Assembly (NCBI GenBank): GCA_010365175.1
Contig: JAAFGW010000031.1
Coordinates: 1 to 15,722, forward strand
Direction: 5' to 3'
DNA: 15,722 nt
DNA from: Sulfuriferula multivorans
Lineage (GTDB): Bacteria > Pseudomonadota > Gammaproteobacteria > Burkholderiales > Thiobacillaceae
Part shown: positions 8,083-15,206 of the stretch, piece after piece
Layout of the letters: every line of letters begins with the position of its first letter
Numbering within the stretch: position 1 is the stretch's first letter
Program-made: the position numbers and the translations under genes
Notes under the pieces: generated by a model
What the model was told of the DNA's origin: nothing
Databases searched by the model: none
The model's input: the letters and a program-made list of their open reading frames with translations, nothing else

Positions 8083-10131
8083 ATGCTGCATACCGGCCCA
8101 GGCAACATTTCCCCTGCCATGAGACATATCGAACGTCCTTCGGCCTGGAAGATCGCCCTGCTGGCGGGCTTTGTCACGCAATTACTGCTGCTGGTATTTG
8201 TCACTGCCATCGGCTTGCAACAACTGGAAGTTGCGACGGACAAACTCAACCAGGTTGTCGATGTTCACATGCGTAAGCAAACCCTCACCACAACCATGGT
8301 GGTCAACGCACGCGAGCGAACAATTGTCATCCTGATGCTCGCCAAAACGCTGGATCCGGTTGAGCGTGCCAATTTGTTGAACCAGTTCAGCGACAATGGC
8401 TCGGCATTCGCCATTGCACGACAGGCGCTTCTGAAATTACCCCTGAGCGCCAGGGAGCAAGGGCTGTTAACCCGGCAGGGGCGGCTGACCAGTATTGCCC
8501 AACCGATCCAGTTACAAGTCATAGACCTGATCAATGCCGATTTCACCGAAGCAGCAGAGGATTTGGTTCTCACGCAAGCCATCCCGATGCAAAACCAGGT
8601 TGTTTCGGCCCTCTCGCAACTAGACGCCGAAGCGCAGAAGGTTGCACGGGTAGCCAGCAGCAGGGCGCGTGAGGACCATGTGATGGCGCGGCAGTGGATG
8701 TTTCTGTTGTCCGGAGCCGCCCTGTTCATCGGGGTCTTCGTTGCGACTTTCGTCTTTCTATATGCCAGCCGCGTCGATCGCGAGCGTGAGCGCCTGTCTA
8801 CCGAAGACCCCCTGACAGGCCTGCCCAACCGCATGCTGTTCATGGACCGCCTGGAGCAATCGCTGATACGTGCCGAGCGACACCAAACCCTGGTAGGCGT
8901 GATGTTCATCGACCTTGACCGCTTCAAGCGGGTTAACGACACCCTCGGCCATGCCAGCGGCGACACGCTCATTTGCGATGTGGCCAAACGACTGCGCGCC
9001 ACCATACGCGCTGAAGACATTGTAGCCAGACTCGGCGGCGACGAGTTTGTAGTGGTGGTCGGTGATATAACCGCGATCAAACATATCCTGCAGATCGTTG
9101 AAAAGATGCTGGCTGCCGTTGCCGCACCCTACCAAATCGCCGAGCGCGAGCTTTTCAGCAGTTGCAGCATCGGGATCAGCGTATATCCCCATGATGGCGA
9201 CAATTCCGGTGATTTGCTGAAGAACGCAGACACTGCGATGTATCACGCCAAGAACGGCGGCCGAAATCGCTTCCAGTTGTACGATCCAGCGATGAATGCC
9301 ATGGCCGAGGAAAGGCTGCAGCTGGAAACCGATCTCCACTATGCCCTGGGGCGAAACGAGCTCATCCTCCACTACCAGCCCCAAGTCAATCTGAACACGG
9401 GCCGATTACATGCAGTCGAAGCGCTGGTACGCTGGAGCCACCCGGAGAAAGGCCTGCTCAGTCCAGCCGTTTTCCTGGAAATGCTGGAAGAAACCGGGCA
9501 AATCGTCGATGTGGGACGCAAATTGCTCGAGACGGCCTGTCACCAGACCGCGGGGTGGCATGCCGCCGGCCACACGCATCTTGAAATTGCCGTCAACGTA
9601 TCCAGCAAGGAATTCTGGCACGAAGGACTGATTCCAGGCGTGCAAACCGCGCTGGCACAATCCGGGCTGCCCCCGCACGCGCTCCAACTCGAGTTAACTG
9701 AAGGCATTTTCATGGAAAACATGGATGCTGCCGTCAAGCGCGTCCAGGAGTTGAAGGCACTGGGTATTACTGTTTCCGTCGACGACTTTGGCACCGGTTA
9801 TTCTTCATTGGCGCACTTGAAACGGTTCCCGATCGATGTTCTCAAGATCGATCGCTATTTCGTCAAGGATGTTCAACACGACCCGGTCAACGTGGCACTC
9901 ATCCGCTCCATTCTTTCTCTCAGTCACGACCTGAAACTCGAAAATGTCGCCGAAGGGGTCGAAACCCTGGCACAGCTTGAATGCTTGCGTAAGCTGGGCT
10001 GCCCGATCGTACAAGGCTATTTCATCAGCCGACCGGTTCCTGCGGAGCAAATTTCCTCATTGCTGGACCACGACTGGCTACCCGCGTTCAGCCTTGCACA
10101 CCACGTTCATCCCAAACTTACGGCCATCTGA
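8083..10131 (+). CDS. Membrane GGDEF-EAL protein (c-di-GMP synthase/phosphodiesterase)
   Basis: This 682-aa inner-membrane signalling protein likely makes or degrades cyclic di-GMP. Two membrane helices (about 22-44 and 205-229) bracket a roughly 160-residue helical periplasmic sensor that resembles the four-helix-bundle type of chemoreceptors. The GGDEF domain follows, with intact GGDEF (318-322) and an inhibitory-site RxxD (RAED) five residues before it. The EAL domain has EAL (446-448), NVSSKEF, ELTEGIF, DDFGTGYSSL, KIDRYFV, AEGVET and QGYFISRP, so the usual catalytic and metal residues look complete. Either activity, or both, is possible. ATG 8083 lacks a clear Shine-Dalgarno; ATG 8119 (MRHIERPSAW) is an alternative start that would still keep both helices. 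The signal sensed is unknown. It stands alone, between a hairpin-bearing leader and element B. Confidence 0.93.
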   Translation: MLHTGPGNISPAMRHIERPSAWKIALLAGFVTQLLLLVFVTAIGLQQLEVATDKLNQVVDVHMRKQTLTTTMVVNARERTIVILMLAKTLDPVERANLLNQFSDNGSAFAIARQALLKLPLSAREQGLLTRQGRLTSIAQPIQLQVIDLINADFTEAAEDLVLTQAIPMQNQVVSALSQLDAEAQKVARVASSRAREDHVMARQWMFLLSGAALFIGVFVATFVFLYASRVDRERERLSTEDPLTGLPNRMLFMDRLEQSLIRAERHQTLVGVMFIDLDRFKRVNDTLGHASGDTLICDVAKRLRATIRAEDIVARLGGDEFVVVVGDITAIKHILQIVEKMLAAVAAPYQIAERELFSSCSIGISVYPHDGDNSGDLLKNADTAMYHAKNGGRNRFQLYDPAMNAMAEERLQLETDLHYALGRNELILHYQPQVNLNTGRLHAVEALVRWSHPEKGLLSPAVFLEMLEETGQIVDVGRKLLETACHQTAGWHAAGHTHLEIAVNVSSKEFWHEGLIPGVQTALAQSGLPPHALQLELTEGIFMENMDAAVKRVQELKALGITVSVDDFGTGYSSLAHLKRFPIDVLKIDRYFVKDVQHDPVNVALIRSILSLSHDLKLENVAEGVETLAQLECLRKLGCPIVQGYFISRPVPAEQISSLLDHDWLPAFSLAHHVHPKLTAI

Positions 10132-10185
10132 CACGCATCAACACACCAGCGCTTAAGACTTGGCAAAATCTGCCGAAATACAGAA

Positions 10186-10326
10186 GGGCACCTCTAAAAA
10201 TTCAGAGTTCGCCCAAATGCAAGGCGCGGGGAAAATTTCGCAGCGCCGCATATGTTGGATATGTAAGCAAGCAATTTTTCCCGCAACGCCGCAGTTGGGA
10301 TGAAATCTGGATTTTTAGAGGTGCCC
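10186..10326. repeat. Element B: 141-bp palindromic, MITE-like repeat with 20-bp terminal inverted repeats
   Basis: Arms 10186-10205 and 10307-10326 are inverted copies of 20 bases with one mismatch (GGGCACCTCTAAAAAT...). The interior is an imperfect palindrome. GCAAGGCGCGGGGAAAATT pairs roughly with AATTTTTCCCGCAACGCC, and the centre is CATATGTTGGATATG. AGAA directly flanks the element on both sides (10182-10185 and 10327-10330), a possible 4-bp target-site duplication. It carries no gene. It lies between the GGDEF-EAL gene and the small gene at 10360, just upstream of that gene's ribosome site. The 228-base gap 10132-10359 holds nothing else I can identify. Confidence 0.75.
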
Positions 10327-10346
10327 AGAAGTACATTCCGCAAAAA

Positions 10347-10351
10347 AGGAG
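10347..10351 (+). promoter_or_regulatory. Shine-Dalgarno of the 100-aa gene
   Basis: AGGAG lies 8 bases before ATG 10360. It decides the start in favour of 10360 over the in-frame ATG at 10300, which lies inside element B. Confidence 0.8.
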
Positions 10352-10359
10352 TAGCACGC

Positions 10360-10662
10360 ATGTCCGAGGAAATTCAAGCTGTTGCCGACACGCTGGAGGA
10401 AATCGAAAAATTCCAGCCAACGGTCTGGATAGAGAGCCTGGCTTCAATCCTGGCAAGCTTTCTGGCTGACCCGCGTTTACGTTATTCGCAAGGCGTACAA
10501 CCCAATGTGGTCGATGGCGAATTGTGCCTGTTGGTGGCCACCTGGCTGGAAACTACCGATCGCGCCACGTACGAATACATCATGGATTTTGCTAAAACCA
10601 ACCAGGTGGAAACCAGGCTGGACCGGCGTACCGGTGAGCGGGCCATACAACAACCCATTTGA
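10360..10662 (+). CDS. Hypothetical protein, 100 aa, unknown function
   Basis: I do not recognise a named family. The protein begins MSEEIQAVADTLEEIEKFQP, is acidic at the N-terminus, and appears mostly helical (about 3-38), with a central VDGELCLLVATWLE and a charged C-terminal third containing ETRLDRRTGERA. No signal peptide, membrane helix or metal-binding motif is visible, so it is probably cytoplasmic. A strong AGGAG at 8 bases supports it as a real gene; this is one of the few plus-strand genes here with a good ribosome site. The frame can be extended 20 codons upstream, but those codons come from element B and the spacer. The promoter must lie in or before element B. The gene ends 24 bases from the convergent methyltransferase gene. 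Confidence 0.75.
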   Translation: MSEEIQAVADTLEEIEKFQPTVWIESLASILASFLADPRLRYSQGVQPNVVDGELCLLVATWLETTDRATYEYIMDFAKTNQVETRLDRRTGERAIQQPI

Positions 10663-10677
10663 TGCACAAACATTGAA

Positions 10678-10692
10678 GCCTGAGATTCAGGC
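10678..10692. terminator. Small stem-loop at the convergent gene ends
   Basis: GCCTGA and TCAGGC form a 6-bp stem with a 3-base loop. The right arm includes the stop codon of the methyltransferase gene. It may help end transcription from either side, but there is no T tract. Confidence 0.3.
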
Positions 10693-11466
10693 CAACCGCT
10701 GACGCACGGCCTCGAACACGGCAATCGCCAAGGCCACCGAGGCATTCAGGGATTCCATGTTCCCCGGCATGGGGATTTGAACCCGTGCCGATGCCGCGGC
10801 GCGCACATCGTCCGACAGCCCGGCCCCTTCGTTGCCCACAATCAAGGCGAGCGGGCCGGTCAATTCGATTGCAAACACACTGCGATCTTCCGCCAGCGCA
10901 AGGGCAAGGCTCTGCCCTTTGAATTGTGCACACCAGGCCGCCACCTCTACCCCACACGCAATCGGTAAAACAAACTGCGCGCCCTGCCCGCCGCGCAAAG
11001 CCTTGGGCGACCACGGATCGTGACAGCCCTTGGACAACACAGCCAGCGTCGCGCCGGCCGCCGCACCCGTACGCAACATCGAACCCAGATTGCCCGGGTC
11101 CTGGATGTCTTCCAGAACGATGACCAGCGGCGTGGCATCGCGTGGCACAGGCGACAACCAGGCCGCCTCACTCAGCAGCCCGGTGGGGGTTGAAACCGGA
11201 GCGAGTTCATCAAACAAGGCGTCCGGAAGGGCAATCGACTTGGCGCTCGGGCAGCGCTCGGCCCAGTGCCCGAATTGACGGGCATCAAACGATGCCGATC
11301 GCACCAGGGTATGCGGCTGTCCGCCTGCATCGAGATAAGCGCTCAACAGATGTTCGCCATCGAGCAGCGTCATCTGCGCTTCGCGTCGCACCCGGGCAGA
11401 GTCGGCGAGCTTTTTCAGCCGCTTGAAAATAGGGTTGTCACGCGAGGTGATGGAGGTTTCGGTCAT
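10687..11466 (-). CDS. SpoU/TrmH-family RNA 2'-O-methyltransferase
   Basis: This 259-aa protein of the knotted SPOUT class transfers a methyl group from S-adenosylmethionine to a ribose 2'-OH in rRNA or tRNA. An N-terminal substrate-binding domain of the L30e-like type (about 1-105) includes QMTLLDGEHLL. The catalytic domain carries the three SpoU motifs: VLEDIQDPGNLGSMLRTG (117-134), LIVGNEGAGLS (208-218) and IPMPGNMESLNASVALAI (231-248). Key residues Asn126, Arg132, Glu213 and Asn241 are visible. The family includes RlmB, TrmH and TsnR-like enzymes, and the exact target nucleotide cannot be told from the sequence. The start ATG 11466-11464 fits the conserved TSxxNPxxKxLxxL beginning. It is convergent with the 100-aa gene; its upstream side is element C, so its promoter is close to or within that repeat. 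Confidence 0.93.
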   Translation of the reverse strand: MTETSITSRDNPIFKRLKKLADSARVRREAQMTLLDGEHLLSAYLDAGGQPHTLVRSASFDARQFGHWAERCPSAKSIALPDALFDELAPVSTPTGLLSEAAWLSPVPRDATPLVIVLEDIQDPGNLGSMLRTGAAAGATLAVLSKGCHDPWSPKALRGGQGAQFVLPIACGVEVAAWCAQFKGQSLALALAEDRSVFAIELTGPLALIVGNEGAGLSDDVRAAASARVQIPMPGNMESLNASVALAIAVFEAVRQRLA

Positions 11467-11543
11467 CCGCCGATTATCCCTGATTCCACTTCCAGATCAT
11501 TTGTAACGCGAAGACGAGCCGCAGACAGTGCAAATAGCACGGC

Positions 11544-11656
11544 AGAGCGTGGTTGTTGAGGCTTCAGCGTCTTTAGAGCGTGGTTGTTGCCAACTTGTTG
11601 GCTTTACAACCACGGCCCCCCCTTTACGGGGACAACCACGGCCTACCCCTTGCGGG
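11544..11656. repeat. Hairpin module copy 2, split by a nested copy
   Basis: The left part, 11544-11574 (31 bases), and the right part, 11632-11656 (25 bases), align with copy 1 without gaps. The left part has three mismatches and the right part none. The join between CTTT and ACAACC is where copy 3 sits. Confidence 0.75.
11575..11631. repeat. Hairpin module copy 3, nested inside copy 2
   Basis: This 57-base unit begins AGAGCGTGGTTGTTG and has the right arm ACAACCACGGCC. Its loop stem is CCAAC-TT-GTTGG, unlike the CCGC-TTCA-GCGG of copy 1 but equally self-complementary. Its tail is CCCC-TTTA-CGGGG, comparable to CCCC-TTGC-GGG in copy 1. Confidence 0.75.
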
Positions 11657-11716
11657 CAAGGCGAAGGCAACAAAATCACGGATGATCTGGAAATGGAATG
11701 AATCGCCTCGGCAGGC

Positions 11717-11722
11717 TACACT
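11717..11722 (+). promoter_or_regulatory. Possible -10 box for a leaderless senB-like transcript
   Basis: TACACT lies 6 bases before the ATG at 11729, which would place transcription initiation at or next to the start codon. There is no Shine-Dalgarno upstream, which fits a leaderless message. The -35 position (TGGAAT, 11694-11699) is poor and would come from the right end of element C. Confidence 0.35.
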
Positions 11723-11728
11723 CACACC

Positions 11729-12688
11729 ATGCGCATCGCCCTCATCACGCCCTACGGACGCGAACATCGTAATGGAAACTGGCATACGGCTGCACGCTGG
11801 ACGCGTTTTCTACGCGAGGCCGGACACACGGTGCGGGTGCAGGTGGAATGGGATGGCCGCCCGGCCGACTTGATGCTGGCACTGCACGCGCGACGCAGCT
11901 ATGCCTCGATCCGCGCCTTTGCCAAGAAATTCCCGAGCCGCCCGCTGGTGCTGACCCTGACCGGCACCGATTTATATCGCGATATCCACGAAGACAGCGA
12001 CGCCCAGCAAGCACTGGAATGGGCACACCGCATCATCGTGTTGCAGGAACGCGGCCCCGACGAACTGGCCGGACATCTTGTCGCCAAAACCCGGGTGGTT
12101 TACCAGTCTGCACCGGATATCGCGCGTCTGCCGCCGCCTGCCAATACCTTCGAGGTGCTGGTGATTGGCCATCTACGCACCGAAAAAGACCCGTTCAGGG
12201 TCGCGCTGGCGACCGCCTACCTGCCCCAGCAATCGCTCATTCAGGTGACGCATCTGGGCGGTGCCTTGAACGACGAGATGTCTGATACGGCAGAGATGGC
12301 ACAAAACAAGCTGCCGCGCTGGATCTGGGCTGGGGATGTGCCGCACAAAACCGTGCTGAAACGCCTGTCGCGCGCGCACCTGCTGGTGATCAGTTCGGTC
12401 ATGGAAGGCGGGGCCAATGTGATTTGCGAAGCGCTGGCGGCCGATGTACCGGTGCTGGCCTCAAACATCCCCGGCAATATCGGCATGCTGGGCGAGGATT
12501 ACCCCGGCTATTTCCCGGTGGGCGACGAACATCAATTGGCCAAGCTCATGTGGACTGCCGAAAACGATCTGGATTTCTATGCCAGCCTGTCCCGCCATGC
12601 CCGCAATCGGCGCAGCCTGATGCGACCCGAGCAGGAAGCCAGCCGACTGCGGCAAGTGGTGGCGGAGTTTGAACAAACTACAGGCTGA
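11729..12688 (+). CDS. senB: TIGR04348-family glycosyltransferase, SenB-like (selenosugar synthase)
   Basis: This 319-aa GT4/GT-B fold protein resembles the family first named TIGR04348 and later shown to include SenB. SenB joins selenophosphate to a UDP-activated amino sugar to make the selenosugar used for selenoneine synthesis. Family features seen are HGNxxTAxRW-like RNGNWHTAARW (14-24), WDGRPADLMLALHARRSYASI (41-61), LTGTDLYRDIH (77-87), VYQSAP (124-129), VIGHLRTEKDPFR (145-157), the EX7E motif of retaining GT4 enzymes (Glu226 and Glu234 in MEGGANVICEAL) and GEDYPGYFPVGD (255-266). No SenA (FGE/EgtB-like) or SenC (SelD-like) gene is in the window, so function is inferred from resemblance only. 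There is no Shine-Dalgarno. It ends 3 bases before the stop of the convergent TPR gene. Confidence 0.78.
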   Translation: MRIALITPYGREHRNGNWHTAARWTRFLREAGHTVRVQVEWDGRPADLMLALHARRSYASIRAFAKKFPSRPLVLTLTGTDLYRDIHEDSDAQQALEWAHRIIVLQERGPDELAGHLVAKTRVVYQSAPDIARLPPPANTFEVLVIGHLRTEKDPFRVALATAYLPQQSLIQVTHLGGALNDEMSDTAEMAQNKLPRWIWAGDVPHKTVLKRLSRAHLLVISSVMEGGANVICEALAADVPVLASNIPGNIGMLGEDYPGYFPVGDEHQLAKLMWTAENDLDFYASLSRHARNRRSLMRPEQEASRLRQVVAEFEQTTG

Positions 12689-12691
12689 CGT

Positions 12692-13360
12692 TCAGCTTTC
12701 AGCAAACAAGAGTCCAAACATGCGCGCGCGTTCGGCGCTATTTAACCCCCGCAACACCCGCACGGCTTCGCGTGCCACACGCTCATCGCGCGTGATCGAA
12801 TAGTCGATCGCCAGCCGGCGCCAGACGTCAGCCAACACCGGGTCAGTCGCCTGCAGTTTTTGCAACGCCTGCGCCACCCCCGCCTGCCCGCGCGTCAGAT
12901 AAAACGTCAGCCCCAGATTGTGCCAGCCTTGAACATAATCAGGGTTGATCTCCACTGCAGCGCGATATGCCAGCATCGCCGCGCGGGGGTTCCCGCTATC
13001 GCGGTAGGCGTTGCCCAGGTTGTTGCGCGCAAATACATCGCCGGGCGCAATGCGCACATTCTGCTGATATGCGGCGATCGCTTCGGAAAACCGCCCCAGC
13101 TCGCTCAACGCGCTGCCCTGAACAAACCATGCCAGCGGATTCTTCGCATCAACCTGCGCCCAGTCCTGTCCCCATGCCAACAGCCCCGACCAGTCCCCCC
13201 GTCTTTCCAGTGTCTGCGCCTGCCGCACCCACTCGCCCTGCGAACGCGCTGCCAGTGCGGCCTGTCCCCCGCCCAGGCCAAACGTCTGGGTGGCAGCCGT
13301 CACCGGCCCGGAACACGCCAAACAGGACAGCAACACGAGCAAGGGAAGTCGAATCAGCAT
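12692..13360 (-). CDS. Exported tetratricopeptide-repeat protein (possible lipoprotein)
   Basis: This 222-aa protein starts with a secretion signal (Arg4, then a hydrophobic core LPLLVLLSCLAC and an Ala-rich PVTAA). Cys13 follows LLS, a possible but imperfect lipobox; alternatively signal peptidase I cuts near TAA. Three TPR units follow: about 75-106 (AWFVQGSALSELGRFSEAIA), 109-140 (NNLGNAYRDSGNPRAAMLAY...INPDY) and 143-174 (GWHNLGLTFYLTRG). These usually form a protein-binding helical scaffold, here in the periplasm or at a membrane. No catalytic motif is seen and I cannot assign a pathway. The ATG at 13360-13358 gives the full signal peptide. It is divergent from ycaO, with 113 bases between starts, and tightly convergent with the glycosyltransferase gene. 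Confidence 0.85.
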   Translation of the reverse strand: MLIRLPLLVLLSCLACSGPVTAATQTFGLGGGQAALAARSQGEWVRQAQTLERRGDWSGLLAWGQDWAQVDAKNPLAWFVQGSALSELGRFSEAIAAYQQNVRIAPGDVFARNNLGNAYRDSGNPRAAMLAYRAAVEINPDYVQGWHNLGLTFYLTRGQAGVAQALQKLQATDPVLADVWRRLAIDYSITRDERVAREAVRVLRGLNSAERARMFGLLFAES

Positions 13361-13473
13361 GGGAAATCAAGCGGTTTAAAGCCACAAGAGTAACAAAATC
13401 AATGACATTCATTTTACGCCCGACTTGACGCATCGTTTATCCTGTTGGGTTATTGCCCCCATTGAGCCCCCCC

Positions 13474-15186
13474 ATGCACGCCACCGAACACTTCATCCCC
13501 GGCAAAGATGCTTCACTCGAAGCCTCGATTGCCACGTTGCAATCCAAGCTCGAAGCGCTGGATTTCCATATTGAAGAACGCTCCTGGCTTAATCCGGTGG
13601 AAGGTGTCTGGTCGGTGCATATTCGCGACCGCGATTGTCCGTTGCTGTTCACCAATGGCAAAGGCGCCACGGAACTGGCGGCGCGGGCAAGTGCGCTGGG
13701 CGAGTATTTCGAACGCCTGTCGACCAACTATTTCTGGACCCACTTTTATCTGGGCGAAACGATCGCCAACCGGGCGTATGTCCACCACCCCGACGAGCGC
13801 TGGTTAACGCCCGAGGGCGAAGACTGGCCGGATGATTTGCTGACGCCCGAATTGCAAGCCCTGTACAACCCGGACAGCAGCGTGCGCGCCGACCAGTTGA
13901 TCGATCTCAATTCCGGCAACGTCGCACGGGGCATTTGCGCGATTCCCTATCAGCGATTGCGCGATGGCCAAACGGCCTATTTCCCGGTCAACCTCATCGG
14001 CAACCTGTTCGTCAGCAATGGCATGTCGGCCGGCAACACGCTGATGGAAGCGCGCACCCAGGCGCTGGCCGAGATCTTCGAGCGCCACATCAAGTTCCGC
14101 ATCATCGAAGAAGGCCTCTGCCTGCCCGACGTGCCCGAAGCCGTGATCAACCGCTACCCGCACATCGCCGCCGGCATCCGCGGTCTGCGCGAAGCAGGCT
14201 TCGGCATCCTGATCAAGGACGCGTCGCTCGGTGGCCAGTATCCAGTAATGAACGTGACGCTGCTGCATCCCGACGACCAGGGCTGCTTTGCCAGCTTTGG
14301 CGCCCACCCGCGATTTGAAGTGGCGCTGGAACGCGCGCTGACCGAACTGCTGCAAGGACGCGCGCTCGATTCGCTCGCAGGCTTTCCCGCGCCCGGCTTT
14401 GATGAAACCGAAATCGCCGACCCGCAAAACCTCGAAATCCACTTTGTCGATTCCAGTGGCGTCATCAGCTGGCAATTCCTGCGCGACACCCCGGATTTCG
14501 ACTTCGTCGACTGGAACTTTGGCACCACCACCGAAGAGGATTACGCGTGGTCGTGCGACACCCTGCGCGATGAAGGGCACGATCTCTACATCGCCGACTT
14601 CACCCATCTCGGCGTCTATACCTGCCGCATTCTGGTACCCGGCGTATCCGAAATTTACCCGGTCGAAGAACTCGAATTCGAAAACAACAGCGTCGGCAAC
14701 CTGATCCGCCCGGCACTCGCACGCCTGCCCGAGCTGACCGAAGACGAATGCATCGAATTGTTTGACTTGATGGTCGAACTGGAACTCGCCGACGACCGTC
14801 TCGTCACCGTCCTGATCGGCCTTGCACCCGATGCCGATTCGCCGTGGACCGACATCCGTGTCGGCGAGATCAAGCTGCTACTCGCGCTCGCCATCGGTGA
14901 CGACGAATCCATACTCGAAGGATGCACCTGGATCGCCCAATACGGCCAGCGAAGCGAAGCACGATTAAAGGTATATCGCTGCATCGCCGACCTCATTCAG
15001 CTCGAAGAACCCAACCCCTTCGAGACCTCGCTCGCCCTGATGTATGGCCGCGACACACTGACGCAGGCCCTCGCCCTCTTCAATCAGGAAGAACGCTTCT
15101 TCGGCTTAACCAAACTCGGTCGCGATTTCGAAGGCAGTGTCATACACCAGCGCTTGCTGGAGGCCTACCGCAAGGTACGCGGCTAA
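13474..15186 (+). CDS. ycaO: YcaO: accessory protein for ribosomal protein S12 methylthiotransferase RimO
   Basis: This 570-aa protein resembles E. coli YcaO (586 aa) along its length, from HFIPGKDASLE through GVWSVHIRD, FTNGKGAT, ALGEYFERLSTNYF, GNLFVSNGMSAGNT, SLGGQYPV, CFASFGAHP and TELLQGR to a helical C-terminal extension. E. coli YcaO is an ATP-using YcaO-fold protein that assists RimO in beta-methylthiolation of an aspartate of S12. Residues matching ATP/Mg sites are Lys11, Glu77, Glu80, Glu199 and Glu203 (EARTQALAEIFER). It is not the azole-peptide type, because the C-terminal Pro-rich tail is missing and the long extension is present. An in-frame TTG at 13453 is possible, but ATG 13474 aligns with the E. 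coli start. No Shine-Dalgarno is visible. The RIO kinase gene follows after 20 bases. Confidence 0.93.
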   Translation: MHATEHFIPGKDASLEASIATLQSKLEALDFHIEERSWLNPVEGVWSVHIRDRDCPLLFTNGKGATELAARASALGEYFERLSTNYFWTHFYLGETIANRAYVHHPDERWLTPEGEDWPDDLLTPELQALYNPDSSVRADQLIDLNSGNVARGICAIPYQRLRDGQTAYFPVNLIGNLFVSNGMSAGNTLMEARTQALAEIFERHIKFRIIEEGLCLPDVPEAVINRYPHIAAGIRGLREAGFGILIKDASLGGQYPVMNVTLLHPDDQGCFASFGAHPRFEVALERALTELLQGRALDSLAGFPAPGFDETEIADPQNLEIHFVDSSGVISWQFLRDTPDFDFVDWNFGTTTEEDYAWSCDTLRDEGHDLYIADFTHLGVYTCRILVPGVSEIYPVEELEFENNSVGNLIRPALARLPELTEDECIELFDLMVELELADDRLVTVLIGLAPDADSPWTDIRVGEIKLLLALAIGDDESILEGCTWIAQYGQRSEARLKVYRCIADLIQLEEPNPFETSLALMYGRDTLTQALALFNQEERFFGLTKLGRDFEGSVIHQRLLEAYRKVRG

Positions 15187-15206
15187 TCCATACTTGGCTT
15201 TCGACT

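Larger units (their letters stand above)
11483..11699. repeat. Element C: 217-bp palindromic repeat with terminal inverted repeats and a nested hairpin module
   Basis: Arms 11483-11500 and 11682-11699 are inverted copies of 18 bases with one mismatch (core TTCCAGATCAT). The interior holds the hairpin module of element A (outer copy 11544-11574 plus 11632-11656) with a second full copy inserted in it (11575-11631). Flanking pieces (GACGAGC, CAAGGCGAAGG) resemble the arm sequences of element A in the opposite orientation. No coding frame here is credible. The element fills almost all of the 262-base gap between the divergent methyltransferase and glycosyltransferase genes, so both promoters must be in it or at its borders. 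No target-site duplication is seen. Confidence 0.7.

Noticed and set aside
8265..9080. Minus-strand open frame of 271 codons inside the GGDEF-EAL gene
   Set aside because: The translation is Arg/Ser/Thr-rich and of low complexity, typical of an antisense shadow; the plus-strand protein is clear.
10300..10359. N-terminal extension of the 100-aa protein starting at 10300
   Set aside because: The first codons come from the right end of element B, and a strong AGGAG supports the start at 10360.
11544..11656. CRISPR-like repeats
   Set aside because: Copies are nested palindromes, not evenly spaced direct repeats with unique spacers, and no cas gene is present.
13425..13460. Promoter of ycaO with TTGACG at 13425-13430
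   Set aside because: The -35-like box is good, but no -10 box at acceptable spacing is convincing, so it is not listed as a feature.
13804..14607. Minus-strand open frame of 267 codons inside ycaO
   Set aside because: The sense strand encodes a well-conserved protein; the antisense frame has no known motif.
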